From NCBI GenBank assembly GCA_003525045.1, contig DQGF01000034.1:3910-14851 (forward strand): a stretch of DNA of 10,942 nucleotides. Direction: 5' to 3'. The position numbers and the translations under genes are program-made. Of this stretch, positions 1-6,410 are shown piece after piece; the first letter of the stretch is position 1, and each line of letters begins with the position of its first letter. The notes below the pieces were generated by a model. The model did no database searches and had not been told where the DNA came from. It saw nothing but the letters and a program-made list of their open reading frames with translations. Source of the DNA: Pseudomonas sp. GTDB lineage: Bacteria; Pseudomonadota; Gammaproteobacteria; Pseudomonadales; Pseudomonadaceae.

Positions 1-1056
1 CAGATTGAAGTGCCCGCCCGACGTCGAAGCCACCAGATCCACCGCAGGTTCAGTGCACAACGCACCACCCACACGGTCCAGGTTGCCGGTGACCAGATTG
101 ATCAGTTGCACCACCCAATGGCACAAGGTGCCGAACGCCTGGGTCGAAACGCCCATGCGGCCGTAGCAAACCGCTGTCGGGGCGGCCGCGAAGTCGCGTG
201 CCAATTGGCGGATCTGTTCGGCCGGCACGGCGCACAGCGGGCTCATGGCCTCGGCAGTGAAACTCGCCACCGCCGCCCGCACTTCTTCCAGACCGTCCAC
301 CGGCAAATGACTGTCGCGAGTCAGACCTTCAGCGAACAAGGTATTGAGCAGCCCGAACAACAAGGCCGCATCGCCACCCGGGCGCACGAACAGATGCTGA
401 TCGGCCATCGCCGCCGTTTCGCTGCGGCGCGGATCGACCACCACCACTTTGCCGCCCCGGGCCTGAATGGCCTTCAGCCGTTTTTCCACATCCGGCACGG
501 TCATGATGCTGCCGTTGGACGCCAGCGGGTTGCCGCCGAGGATCAGCATGAAATCGGTGTGATCGATGTCCGGGATCGGCAACAGCAAGCCATGGCCATA
601 CATCAAATGACTGGTCAGGTGGTGCGGCAATTGGTCGACCGATGTCGCGGAAAACCGGTTGCGGGTCTTCAGCAGGCCGAGAAAATAATTGCTGTGGGTC
701 ATCAACCCGTAATTGTGCACGCTGGGGTTGCCTTGATAGACCGCCACCGCGTTCTGCCCGTGACGCTTCTGAATTGCCGCCAGGCGTTCGGCTACAAGGT
801 TGAAGGCGTCCTCCCACTCGATGGGTTGCCATTCCCTGCCGACCCGCCGCATTGGCTGACGCAAGCGATCCGGATCATTCTGGATATCCTGCAGGGCAAC
901 GGCCTTGGGACAGATATGCCCGCGGCTGAACGTATCCTGGGCATCACCCTTGATCGAGGTGATTTGCACGCGGCCTTCGACCTCAGTGGTTTCGATGGTC
1001 AGGCCACAGATGGCTTCACACAGGTGGCAGGCACGGTGATGGAGCGTCTTGGTCAT
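1..1056 (-). CDS. Molybdopterin oxidoreductase, N-terminal 352 residues (gene continues past the left edge)
   Basis: Reading from the ATG at 1056 down to base 1, the frame is open for 352 codons with no stop. The N-terminus carries a ferredoxin-like [4Fe-4S] motif, C10-x2-C13-x3-C17 and then C49 in HICPKA, which is the layout of the Fe4S4 domain of DMSO-reductase/formate-dehydrogenase family enzymes. Typical molybdopterin-domain sequence follows (WEDA at 81-84, YQGNPSVHNYG at 107-117, LILGGNPLASNGS near 172, VVVVDPRRSETA near 205). The stretch where the family usually places its Mo ligand reads FSATSVDQLP (135-144) and has no cysteine or selenocysteine codon, so the ligand would be Ser or Asp, or lies elsewhere. 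There is no twin-arginine signal, which suggests a cytoplasmic enzyme. The substrate cannot be told from this part. The ribosome site is weak (AGAG shortly upstream), but the protein start fits the family. Full members are about 700 residues, so roughly half is present. Sure of superfamily, unsure of reaction. Confidence 0.88.
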   Translation of the reverse strand, partial: MTKTLHHRACHLCEAICGLTIETTEVEGRVQITSIKGDAQDTFSRGHICPKAVALQDIQNDPDRLRQPMRRVGREWQPIEWEDAFNLVAERLAAIQKRHGQNAVAVYQGNPSVHNYGLMTHSNYFLGLLKTRNRFSATSVDQLPHHLTSHLMYGHGLLLPIPDIDHTDFMLILGGNPLASNGSIMTVPDVEKRLKAIQARGGKVVVVDPRRSETAAMADQHLFVRPGGDAALLFGLLNTLFAEGLTRDSHLPVDGLEEVRAAVASFTAEAMSPLCAVPAEQIRQLARDFAAAPTAVCYGRMGVSTQAFGTLCHWVVQLINLVTGNLDRVGGALCTEPAVDLVASTSGGHFNL

Positions 1057-1153
1057 GGCCAGTCTCTGTCTTGTTCTGGGCGGGCATTGTCGACCGCGGG
1101 AACAAAACTATGGCGCGCGACCCGCCGCTGCGCCAGCGACGTTCGTCTTGTGA

Positions 1154-1178
1154 ATCGGCGGCCATCAGGCCAGCCGAT
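1154..1178 (-). terminator. Weak hairpin just after the 96-residue gene, possible terminator
   Basis: Ten base pairs (AT-CGGC-GGCC against GGCC-A-GCCG-AT) with one bulged A and a 4-nt loop, beginning 12 nt beyond the stop codon of the gene at 1191-1481. No T-run follows on the minus strand, so it is not a classic factor-independent terminator. It could act as a 3'-end protector or mean nothing. The gap 1057-1190 shows no convincing promoter for the oxidoreductase gene, so the two minus-strand genes may still be co-transcribed. Confidence 0.3.
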
Positions 1179-1190
1179 GACTGCCCGGAA

Positions 1191-1481
1191 TCAGTTTGGC
1201 GGCAGGCCAGATGGTGCCTGCAACTGAATTTCCTGAACAGTTTCGATCTGTTCCTGGGCAAGATGCACGCCGGTAAGTTCGCCGATCAGTCGCCAGTGCT
1301 CGTCGAGACCGGTGCTGATGGTCGCCATGCGGTCGATCATCCGCCGGCCGGCGGCCTTGGTGACCTCGTCGTTACTGCGCATCAGCTCGAAGGACATCGA
1401 GGTCATGGAGGCGGTGAGATGGGTCAGAGAGCGGGCCGTGAGGCTGAGTAATTCCATCAACTGCTGTTCTTTCGATTCCAT
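1191..1481 (-). CDS. Conserved-looking hypothetical protein, 96 residues, all-helical
   Basis: I do not recognise a named family. The protein starts MESKEQQLMELLSL and is rich in Leu, Met, Thr, Ser and Glu, with few glycines and one late proline cluster (SGLPPN at the end). This predicts a helical bundle or short coiled coil. There is no signal peptide, membrane segment, cysteine pair or metal motif. The start at 1481 is supported by AGGAA at 1491-1495 with a 9-nt spacer and by a good promoter upstream (1513-1540). Codon use resembles the neighbours, so it is probably a native gene. It is transcribed divergently from argF and lies upstream of the oxidoreductase gene on the same strand. Whether it serves that enzyme is unknown. 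Confidence 0.75.
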   Translation of the reverse strand: MESKEQQLMELLSLTARSLTHLTASMTSMSFELMRSNDEVTKAAGRRMIDRMATISTGLDEHWRLIGELTGVHLAQEQIETVQEIQLQAPSGLPPN

Positions 1482-1512
1482 TCCAAAGGCTTCCTGCGTC
1501 GCTTGAGACTTA

Positions 1513-1540
1513 GTTATAACCCAGCACCCTGCTTTATCAA
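1513..1540 (-). promoter_or_regulatory. Sigma70-type promoter for the 96-residue gene
   Basis: On the minus strand TTGATA (1540-1535, 5 of 6 to consensus) is followed after 16 bp by TATAAC (1518-1513, 5 of 6). Transcription would begin near 1506, giving a short leader of about 25 nt before the ATG at 1481. Called from motif match only. Confidence 0.55.
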
Positions 1541-1728
1541 ATGTTTCAGACCGTCAAAGCCGCGAATGGCAGGGCAGAAACCGACCGCTGCCATGGCATC
1601 CTCGCCCCGTTTTATTGCAAAGCCCTGCGAGCCCGGTGTACAAATGACGGGCTGCTGTCAGGAAACAGGCTTCAAAAGCGCTACTGCGGTCACCCCGTAG
1701 CCCCTCTGAAATCCCCTAAACACCGTAG

Positions 1729-1770
1729 CCCTATTGGTAAGACGCGACATTTAATTATAAGATCGCGCCT
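1729..1770 (+). promoter_or_regulatory. Tandem ArgR operator of argF (two abutting 21-bp half-sites)
   Basis: The Pseudomonas ArgR half-site is known as TGTCGC-N8-AA-N5. Read on the minus strand, 1749-1729 is TGTCGC, 8 bases, AA, 5 bases: an exact fit. The next 21 bases (1770-1750) repeat the pattern with a weaker hexamer (AGGCGC, then 8 bases, then AA). The two lie head to tail with no gap, as described for ArgR-controlled promoters of P. aeruginosa. Together they cover the -35 and -10 of the argF promoter, so arginine-bound ArgR should block RNA polymerase. Confidence 0.8.
1734..1761 (+). promoter_or_regulatory. argF promoter (sigma70 type)
   Basis: TTGGTA (1734-1739, 4 of 6) and TATAAG (1756-1761, 5 of 6) are 16 bp apart in a locally AT-rich patch. 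The expected start near 1768 gives a leader of about 105 nt. The -35 falls in the first ArgR half-site and the -10 in the second, which supports both calls. Confidence 0.6.
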
Positions 1771-1790
1771 TCCCCTATTTCGTCGCCCCG

Positions 1791-1806
1791 TGCGGCTTAC
1801 GCCGCA
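1791..1806 (+). other. Hairpin in the argF leader RNA
   Basis: TGCGGC-TTAC-GCCGCA forms a perfect 6-bp stem with a 4-nt loop about 25 nt into the predicted argF mRNA. A T5 run lies 11 nt downstream (1817-1821), too far for an efficient terminator. It may stabilise the 5' end or take part in leader control; neither is shown. Confidence 0.35.
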
Positions 1807-1875
1807 GGTCTCGCCCGTTTTTCAGTTAAACAAGGCTTTGAGTATCTGCGGTCTGTTGCAAAAAGGTAGTCAATG

Positions 1876-2796
1876 ATGAGCGCAAGGCACTTTCTCTCCC
1901 TGATGGATTGCACGCCCGAAGAGCTGGTCAGCGTGATCCGTCGAGGCGTTGAGCTCAAAGACCTGCGTAACCGCGGCGTACTGTTCGAGCCTCTGAAAAA
2001 CCGCGTGCTCGGGATGATTTTCGAGAAGTCCTCGACCCGCACCCGTATTTCGTTCGAAGCCGGCATGATCCAGCTCGGTGGCCAGGCGATCTTCCTCTCG
2101 CCGCGCGACACGCAACTGGGCCGTGGCGAGCCGATTGGCGACTGCGCGATCGTGATGTCGAGCATGCTCGACGCCGTGATGATCCGAACCTTTGCCCACA
2201 GCACCCTGACCGAATTCGCCGCCAACTCCCGTGTGCCGGTGATCAACGGCCTGTCCGATGATCTGCACCCCTGCCAGTTGCTGGCCGACATGCAGACCTT
2301 CCTCGAACATCGCGGCTCGATCCAGGGCAAGACCGTGGCCTGGATTGGCGATGGCAACAACATGTGCAACAGCTATATAGAAGCGGCGATCCAGTTCGAC
2401 TTCCAGTTGCGCATTGCCTGCCCGGAAGGCTTTGAGCCCAACCCTGAATTCGTGGCCAAGGCCGGCGATCGGGTGACCATCGTCCGCGATCCGAAGGATG
2501 CCGTACGGGGCGCCCACTTGGTGAGCACCGACGTCTGGACCTCCATGGGCCAGGAAGAAGAAACCGCCAAGCGCCTGAAGCTGTTCGCGCCGTTCCAGGT
2601 CAATCGGGCCCTGCTGGATCTGGCCGCGGAAGATGTGCTGTTCATGCATTGCCTGCCCGCCCACCGTGGCGAGGAAATCAGCCTAGACGTACTCGACGAC
2701 AAGCGCGCCGTCGCCTGGGATCAAGCGGAAAACCGTCTTCACGCACAAAAGGCCCTGCTTGAGTTTCTGGTCGAGCCGGCGTATCACCACGCATGA
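1876..2796 (+). CDS. argF: Anabolic ornithine carbamoyltransferase
   Basis: Catalyses carbamoyl phosphate + L-ornithine to L-citrulline, the sixth step of arginine synthesis, in the cytoplasm. All OTCase signatures are present: carbamoyl-phosphate loop STRTR at residues 53-57, HPCQ at 131-134 with the following LLADMQT, the ornithine-loop region, and HCLP at 258-261 near the C-terminus. The 306-residue length and sequence match the arginine-biosynthetic ArgF of pseudomonads and not the catabolic ArcB. Two ATG codons are adjacent (1873 and 1876). I choose 1876 because the product then begins MSARHFLSL as in known ArgF proteins and AAGG (1863-1866) is 9 nt away; 1873 is nearly as good. The stop overlaps the next start (ATGA at 2793-2796), so translation of the ABC gene is probably coupled. 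ArgR sites cover the promoter. Confidence 0.97.
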   Translation: MSARHFLSLMDCTPEELVSVIRRGVELKDLRNRGVLFEPLKNRVLGMIFEKSSTRTRISFEAGMIQLGGQAIFLSPRDTQLGRGEPIGDCAIVMSSMLDAVMIRTFAHSTLTEFAANSRVPVINGLSDDLHPCQLLADMQTFLEHRGSIQGKTVAWIGDGNNMCNSYIEAAIQFDFQLRIACPEGFEPNPEFVAKAGDRVTIVRDPKDAVRGAHLVSTDVWTSMGQEEETAKRLKLFAPFQVNRALLDLAAEDVLFMHCLPAHRGEEISLDVLDDKRAVAWDQAENRLHAQKALLEFLVEPAYHHA

Positions 2797-3902
2797 GCCA
2801 TCCATTACTGCTTAACCTGCGCAACCTCGCCTGCGGCTACCAGGACCAGCGGGTCGTGCAGAATCTCAACCTGCATTTGAATGCTGGCGACATCGGTTGC
2901 CTGCTGGGCTCGTCGGGCTGCGGCAAGACCACCACCCTGCGGGCGATTGCCGGTTTCGAACCGGTACACGAAGGTGAAATTCAGTTGGCGGGCGAGACCA
3001 TTTCCCGCGCCGGTTTCACCCTTGCCCCGGAGAAACGCCGGATCGGCATGGTGTTCCAGGACTACGCGTTGTTCCCGCACATGACGGTGGCCGAGAACCT
3101 GGCGTTCCCGCTGACCGTGCGCGGCTTGAACAAGAGCGACGTCAGTGACCGGGTCAAACGAGTCTTGAGCATGGTTCAGCTCGACACCTTCGCCCAGCGC
3201 TATCCGGCGCAACTGTCCGGCGGCCAGCAACAGCGCGTGGCCCTGGCTCGCGCCCTGGTGTTCGAACCGCAACTGGTGCTGATGGACGAACCGCTCGGCG
3301 CACTGGACAAGCAATTGCGCGAACACATGCAGATGGAAATCAAACACCTGCACCAGCGTCTCGGCGTGACCGTGGTCTATGTGACCCACGACCAGGGTGA
3401 AGCCCTGACCATGTCCGATCGCGTGGCGGTGTTCCATCAGGGCGAGATCCAGCAGATCGCGCCACCGCGCACGCTCTACGAAGAGCCGAAAAACACCTTC
3501 GTCGCCAACTTCATCGGCGAGAACAACCGCCTCAACGGCCGCTTGCACAGCCAGACCGGCGACCGCTGTGTGGTCGAACTTGGTCGCGGTGAAAAGGTTG
3601 AAGCGCTGGCGGTCAATGTCGGCAAGACCGGCGAACCGGTCACGCTATCGATTCGCCCGGAACGCGTGAGCCTCAATGGCTCCAGCGAGTCCTGCGTCAA
3701 CCGCTTCTCAGGGAGGGTGGCGGAGTTCATCTACCTGGGCGACCACGTCCGGGTTCGCCTGGAAGTCTGCGGCAAGACCGACTTCTTCGTGAAACAACCG
3801 ATTGCCGAGCTCGATCCCGGGCTGGCGGTTGGCGACGTGGTACCGCTTGGCTGGCAGGTCGAACACGTACGCGCGCTCGACCCACTTCTAGAGGCGCATT
3901 GA
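2793..3902 (+). CDS. ABC importer ATPase (polyamine/Fe3+ class), mosaic-looking
   Basis: The ATP-hydrolysing subunit of a binding-protein-dependent importer, 369 residues. Walker A is GSSGCGKTT (39-47), Q-loop Gln89, signature LSGGQ (141-145), Walker B LVLMDEP (161-167, Asp165/Glu166), D-loop LGALD, and switch His199. A C-terminal TOBE region (about 230-360) contains SIRPERV, typical of Pot/CUT1-type ATPases. Residues 1 to about 85 ([31 protein letters not shown]) look like the FbpC-type ATPase that follows argF in other Pseudomonas. From about residue 96 on ([35 protein letters not shown]) it looks like the PotA/AgtA type that precedes a polyamine-class binding protein. The join is in frame and all catalytic motifs survive, so the protein should work. 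The 4-bp overlap with argF implies co-translation. The partner proteins downstream fit the C-terminal part. Confidence 0.93.
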   Translation: MSHPLLLNLRNLACGYQDQRVVQNLNLHLNAGDIGCLLGSSGCGKTTTLRAIAGFEPVHEGEIQLAGETISRAGFTLAPEKRRIGMVFQDYALFPHMTVAENLAFPLTVRGLNKSDVSDRVKRVLSMVQLDTFAQRYPAQLSGGQQQRVALARALVFEPQLVLMDEPLGALDKQLREHMQMEIKHLHQRLGVTVVYVTHDQGEALTMSDRVAVFHQGEIQQIAPPRTLYEEPKNTFVANFIGENNRLNGRLHSQTGDRCVVELGRGEKVEALAVNVGKTGEPVTLSIRPERVSLNGSSESCVNRFSGRVAEFIYLGDHVRVRLEVCGKTDFFVKQPIAELDPGLAVGDVVPLGWQVEHVRALDPLLEAH

Positions 3903-3952
3903 TCGCCCCCCTGCTTCAACAACACCAACCCTGCACGTGGAGAGAACAATAA

Positions 3953-4996
3953 ATGTTGAGATCCCTGAAATTCACCGCTTTGGTCATGGGCATGATCGGA
4001 GCGGCACACGCGATGGCGGCGGGCCCGGACCTGACCGTGGTGTCCTTTGGCGGGGCGAACAAGGCGGCGCAGGTCAAAGCCTTCTATGCACCGTGGGAAG
4101 CGGCAGGCAACGGCAAGATCGTGGCAGGCGAGTACAACGGCGAAATGGCCAAAGTCAAAGCCATGGTCGATACCAAGAGCGTGTCCTGGGACCTGGTAGA
4201 GGTTGAATCGCCAGAATTGTCCCGTGGTTGCGACGAAGACATGTTCGAGCAGCTCGACCCCGCGCTGTTCGGCAAGTCCGCAGACTATGTCAAAGGCGCA
4301 ATCCAGCCATGCGGCGTTGGTTTCTTCGTGTGGTCGACCGTGCTGGCCTATAACGCTGACAAGCTGAAGACTGCACCGACCAGTTGGGTGGATTTCTGGG
4401 ACACCAAGAAATTCCCAGGTAAGCGCGGCCTGCGTAAAGGTGCCAAGTACACCCTGGAATTCGCACTGATGGCCGACGGCGTTGCGCCAAAAGATGTCTA
4501 CAAAGTGCTGGCCGGCAAAGATGGTCAGGATCGCGCGTTCAAGAAGCTCGATGAGCTCAAGCCAAGCATTCAGTGGTGGGAAGCCGGTGCGCAGCCGCCG
4601 CAGTACCTCGCTTCCGGTGACGTGGTCATGAGCTCGGCCTACAACGGCCGGATCGCTGCCGTGCAGAAAGAAAGCAACCTGAAAGTCGTGTGGAACGGCG
4701 GTATCTACGACTTCGACGCTTGGGCGATTCCAAAAGGTCTGGACAAGGCGCGTGCTGAAGCAGCGAAGAAATTCATCGCGTTCTCGGTGCAGCCGCAACA
4801 GCAGAAGACCTATTCGGAAAACATCGCTTACGGCCCGGCCAACGTTCAAGCCGTACCGTTGTTGGCCAAGGATGTCTTGAAAGACATGCCGACCACCCCG
4901 GAAAACATCGCCAACCAGGTGCAGATCGACGTCAGCTTCTGGGCTGACAACGGTGAGCAACTGGAACAGCGCTTCAACTCCTGGGCTGCGAAGTAA
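3953..4996 (+). CDS. Periplasmic substrate-binding protein, polyamine/GABA-aminovalerate class
   Basis: Captures the substrate in the periplasm for the adjacent permeases. Residues 1-22 form a Sec signal peptide: basic start MLRSLK, hydrophobic core, then AHAMA, with cleavage likely after Ala20 or Ala22. The mature part begins GPDLTVVSFGG and has the pattern of PotD-like proteins (EVESPEL near 83, YNADKL, WWEAGAQPPQYLASG near 213, AYNGR, WNGG). Only two cysteines remain, Cys93 and Cys120, so a disulphide bond is plausible. It is 347 residues, normal for the family. GGAG at 3939-3942 is 10 nt from the ATG. The ATPase gene ends 50 bp upstream. I recall close relatives upstream of rpe in P. aeruginosa (Agt system, 5-aminovalerate and GABA) and P. 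putida, where the gene is labelled a polyamine binding protein. The true substrate is not decided by sequence. Confidence 0.92.
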   Translation: MLRSLKFTALVMGMIGAAHAMAAGPDLTVVSFGGANKAAQVKAFYAPWEAAGNGKIVAGEYNGEMAKVKAMVDTKSVSWDLVEVESPELSRGCDEDMFEQLDPALFGKSADYVKGAIQPCGVGFFVWSTVLAYNADKLKTAPTSWVDFWDTKKFPGKRGLRKGAKYTLEFALMADGVAPKDVYKVLAGKDGQDRAFKKLDELKPSIQWWEAGAQPPQYLASGDVVMSSAYNGRIAAVQKESNLKVVWNGGIYDFDAWAIPKGLDKARAEAAKKFIAFSVQPQQQKTYSENIAYGPANVQAVPLLAKDVLKDMPTTPENIANQVQIDVSFWADNGEQLEQRFNSWAAK

Positions 4997-5011
4997 GCAC
5001 GACCCTGTAAT

Positions 5012-5027
5012 GGTGGGCTTGCCCACC
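5012..5027 (+). other. Small perfect hairpin after the binding-protein gene
   Basis: GGTGGGC-TT-GCCCACC, a 7-bp palindromic stem (about 6 bp once a real loop is allowed), 15 nt after the binding-protein stop and abutting the REPIN. No T-run follows. It may help to block 3' decay of the upstream message, or be a decayed REP remnant. Confidence 0.4.
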
Positions 5028-5117
5028 TGTGGGAGCGGGCTTGCTCGCGAAGGCGTCCTCACATCCAGCATTGATGTTGACGGGCACACCGCTTTCGCGA
5101 GCAAGCCCGCTCCCACA
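5028..5117. repeat. Complete REPIN (two inverted Pseudomonas REP elements)
   Basis: A 24-bp arm at 5028-5051 (TGTGGGAGCGGGCTTGCTCG, then CGAA) is repeated as its exact reverse complement at 5094-5117. After one mismatch a further 3 bp also pair, giving arms 5028-5055 and 5090-5117 around a 34-bp middle. Each arm is itself a REP with the GTGGGAGC head and an imperfect internal palindrome. REPINs are mobilised in trans by REP-associated tyrosine transposases (RAYTs); none is encoded here. The element sits between the binding-protein gene and the first permease gene, where the RNA would fold into a long hairpin. This can raise the yield of the upstream protein relative to the permeases, as the REP between malE and malF does. 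Confidence 0.93.
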
Positions 5118-5150
5118 TTAACGATCGATCAAAGATTTCCGGAGTACGCC

Positions 5151-6398
5151 ATGGCCACCGCCATTCCCGTGAACGCGGGCACCGACCCCACCTTGAAGCA
5201 ACGGCTCAAGCATGCCGAGCGGATCAACCGCTGGAAGGCCCAGGCCTTGATCGCGCCGCTGGTGCTGTTTCTGCTGCTGGTGTTCCTGGTGCCGATTGTG
5301 GCGCTGCTCTATAAAAGCGTTGGTAACCCGGAAGTGGTCGGGGGCATGCCGCGTACTGTGGCGGCCATCGCCAGCTGGGATGGCCGCGGCCTGCCCGCCG
5401 AACCAGTTTACAAGGCTGCCAGCGAAGACCTCGCCGAAGCGCGCAAGAAACAGACCTTGGGCGACCTGTCCAAGCGCTTGAACATGGAACTGGCCGGCTA
5501 CCGCAGCCTGCTGACCAAAACCGCCCGCGCCTTGCCGTTCGCCACCGAACCGGCCTCTTATAAAGAAGCGCTGGAAGGACTCGACGAGCGCTGGGGTGAC
5601 CCGGCTTATTGGCAAGCTGTGCGCCGCAACACCAGCAGCATTACGCCGTATTACCTGCTGGCGGCGGTGGATCACCGGATTGATGACCTGGGCGAGATCG
5701 CCCCGGCCACCCCCGATCAGGCGATCTACCTCGACATTTTTGCCCGGACCTTCTGGATGGGCCTGATCATCACCGTGATCTGCCTGGTGCTGGCTTATCC
5801 GTTGGCCTATCTACTGGCGAACCTGCCATCGCGGCAAAGCAACCTGCTGATGATTCTGGTGTTGCTGCCGTTCTGGACCTCGATCCTGGTGCGGGTCGCC
5901 GCGTGGATCGTGCTGCTGCAATCGGGTGGGCTGATCAACAGTGGCCTGATGGCCATGGGCATCATCGATAAACCGCTGGAGCTGGTGTTCAACCGCACCG
6001 GGGTCTACATCTCGATGGTGCACATCCTGCTGCCGTTCATGATCCTGCCGATCTACAGCGTGATGAAAGGCATTTCACCCACCTATATGCGTGCAGCGAT
6101 TTCCCTTGGTTGCCACCCGTTCGCCAGTTTCTGGCGGGTGTACTTCCCCCAGACCTATGCCGGTGTCGGCGCCGGTTGCCTGCTGGTGTTCATTCTCGCC
6201 ATCGGCTACTACATCACCCCGGCCTTGCTGGGCAGCCCGAACGATCAGATGGTCAGTTACTTTGTCGCCTTCTACACCAACACCAGCATCAACTGGGGCA
6301 TGGCGACTGCGCTGGGTGGGCTGCTGCTGTTGGCGACCGTGGTGCTTTATCTGATTTACAGCTGGCTGGTGGGCGCCAGTCGCCTGCGCCTGAGCTAA
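5151..6398 (+). CDS. ABC transporter permease with large periplasmic insert (PotB-like)
   Basis: Inner-membrane channel subunit, 415 residues. I start at 5151 and not at the upstream start codon at 4953, because GGAG (5141-5144) lies 6 nt away and the upstream frame would run through the binding-protein gene and the REPIN. A cytoplasmic N-tail with basic residues is followed by TM1 (about 31-53). A loop of about 140 mainly polar residues (55-195) comes next, then five further segments from about residue 196 (WMGLIITVICLVLAYPLAYL onward). The EAA loop that contacts the ATPase reads RAAISLGCHPFASFWRVYFP. E. coli PotB has about 275 residues, so the extra length is almost all in the TM1-TM2 loop, which faces the periplasm. 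It pairs with the second permease, whose start is 13 nt beyond this stop. Assignment to the polyamine/opine permease group is firm; the substrate is not. Confidence 0.92.
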   Translation: MATAIPVNAGTDPTLKQRLKHAERINRWKAQALIAPLVLFLLLVFLVPIVALLYKSVGNPEVVGGMPRTVAAIASWDGRGLPAEPVYKAASEDLAEARKKQTLGDLSKRLNMELAGYRSLLTKTARALPFATEPASYKEALEGLDERWGDPAYWQAVRRNTSSITPYYLLAAVDHRIDDLGEIAPATPDQAIYLDIFARTFWMGLIITVICLVLAYPLAYLLANLPSRQSNLLMILVLLPFWTSILVRVAAWIVLLQSGGLINSGLMAMGIIDKPLELVFNRTGVYISMVHILLPFMILPIYSVMKGISPTYMRAAISLGCHPFASFWRVYFPQTYAGVGAGCLLVFILAIGYYITPALLGSPNDQMVSYFVAFYTNTSINWGMATALGGLLLLATVVLYLIYSWLVGASRLRLS

Positions 6399-6410
6399 GG
6401 GGAGAATGAA

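Larger units (their letters stand above)
1482..1872. other. Divergent intergenic region between the 96-residue gene and argF
   Basis: This 390-bp stretch holds the minus-strand promoter (1513-1540), the argF promoter and ArgR sites (1729-1770) and a leader hairpin (1791-1806). Between about 1541 and 1728 I see only a 7-bp inverted repeat, ATGGCAG at 1566-1572 and CTGCCAT at 1588-1594, with a 15-nt loop and no known role. Small open frames here lack ribosome sites and cross the argF promoter, so I treat the stretch as non-coding. Confidence 0.7.

Noticed and set aside
10..1227. Long plus-strand open frame of 405 codons over the oxidoreductase gene
   Set aside because: His/Gln/Arg-rich translation without domains; it is the antisense shadow of the minus-strand molybdoenzyme, which has a clear Fe-S motif.
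1541..1876. Plus-strand frame of 111 codons upstream of argF
   Set aside because: It runs through the ArgR operators and promoter, has no ribosome site and no recognisable sequence.
3731..5116. Minus-strand frame of 461 codons opposite the ATPase and binding-protein genes
   Set aside because: Antisense shadow; it crosses two well-supported genes and ends in the REPIN.
4953..5150. Upstream extension of the first permease to 4953
   Set aside because: It would overlap the end of the binding-protein gene and translate the REPIN; the ATG at 5151 has a good ribosome site and the family N-terminus.
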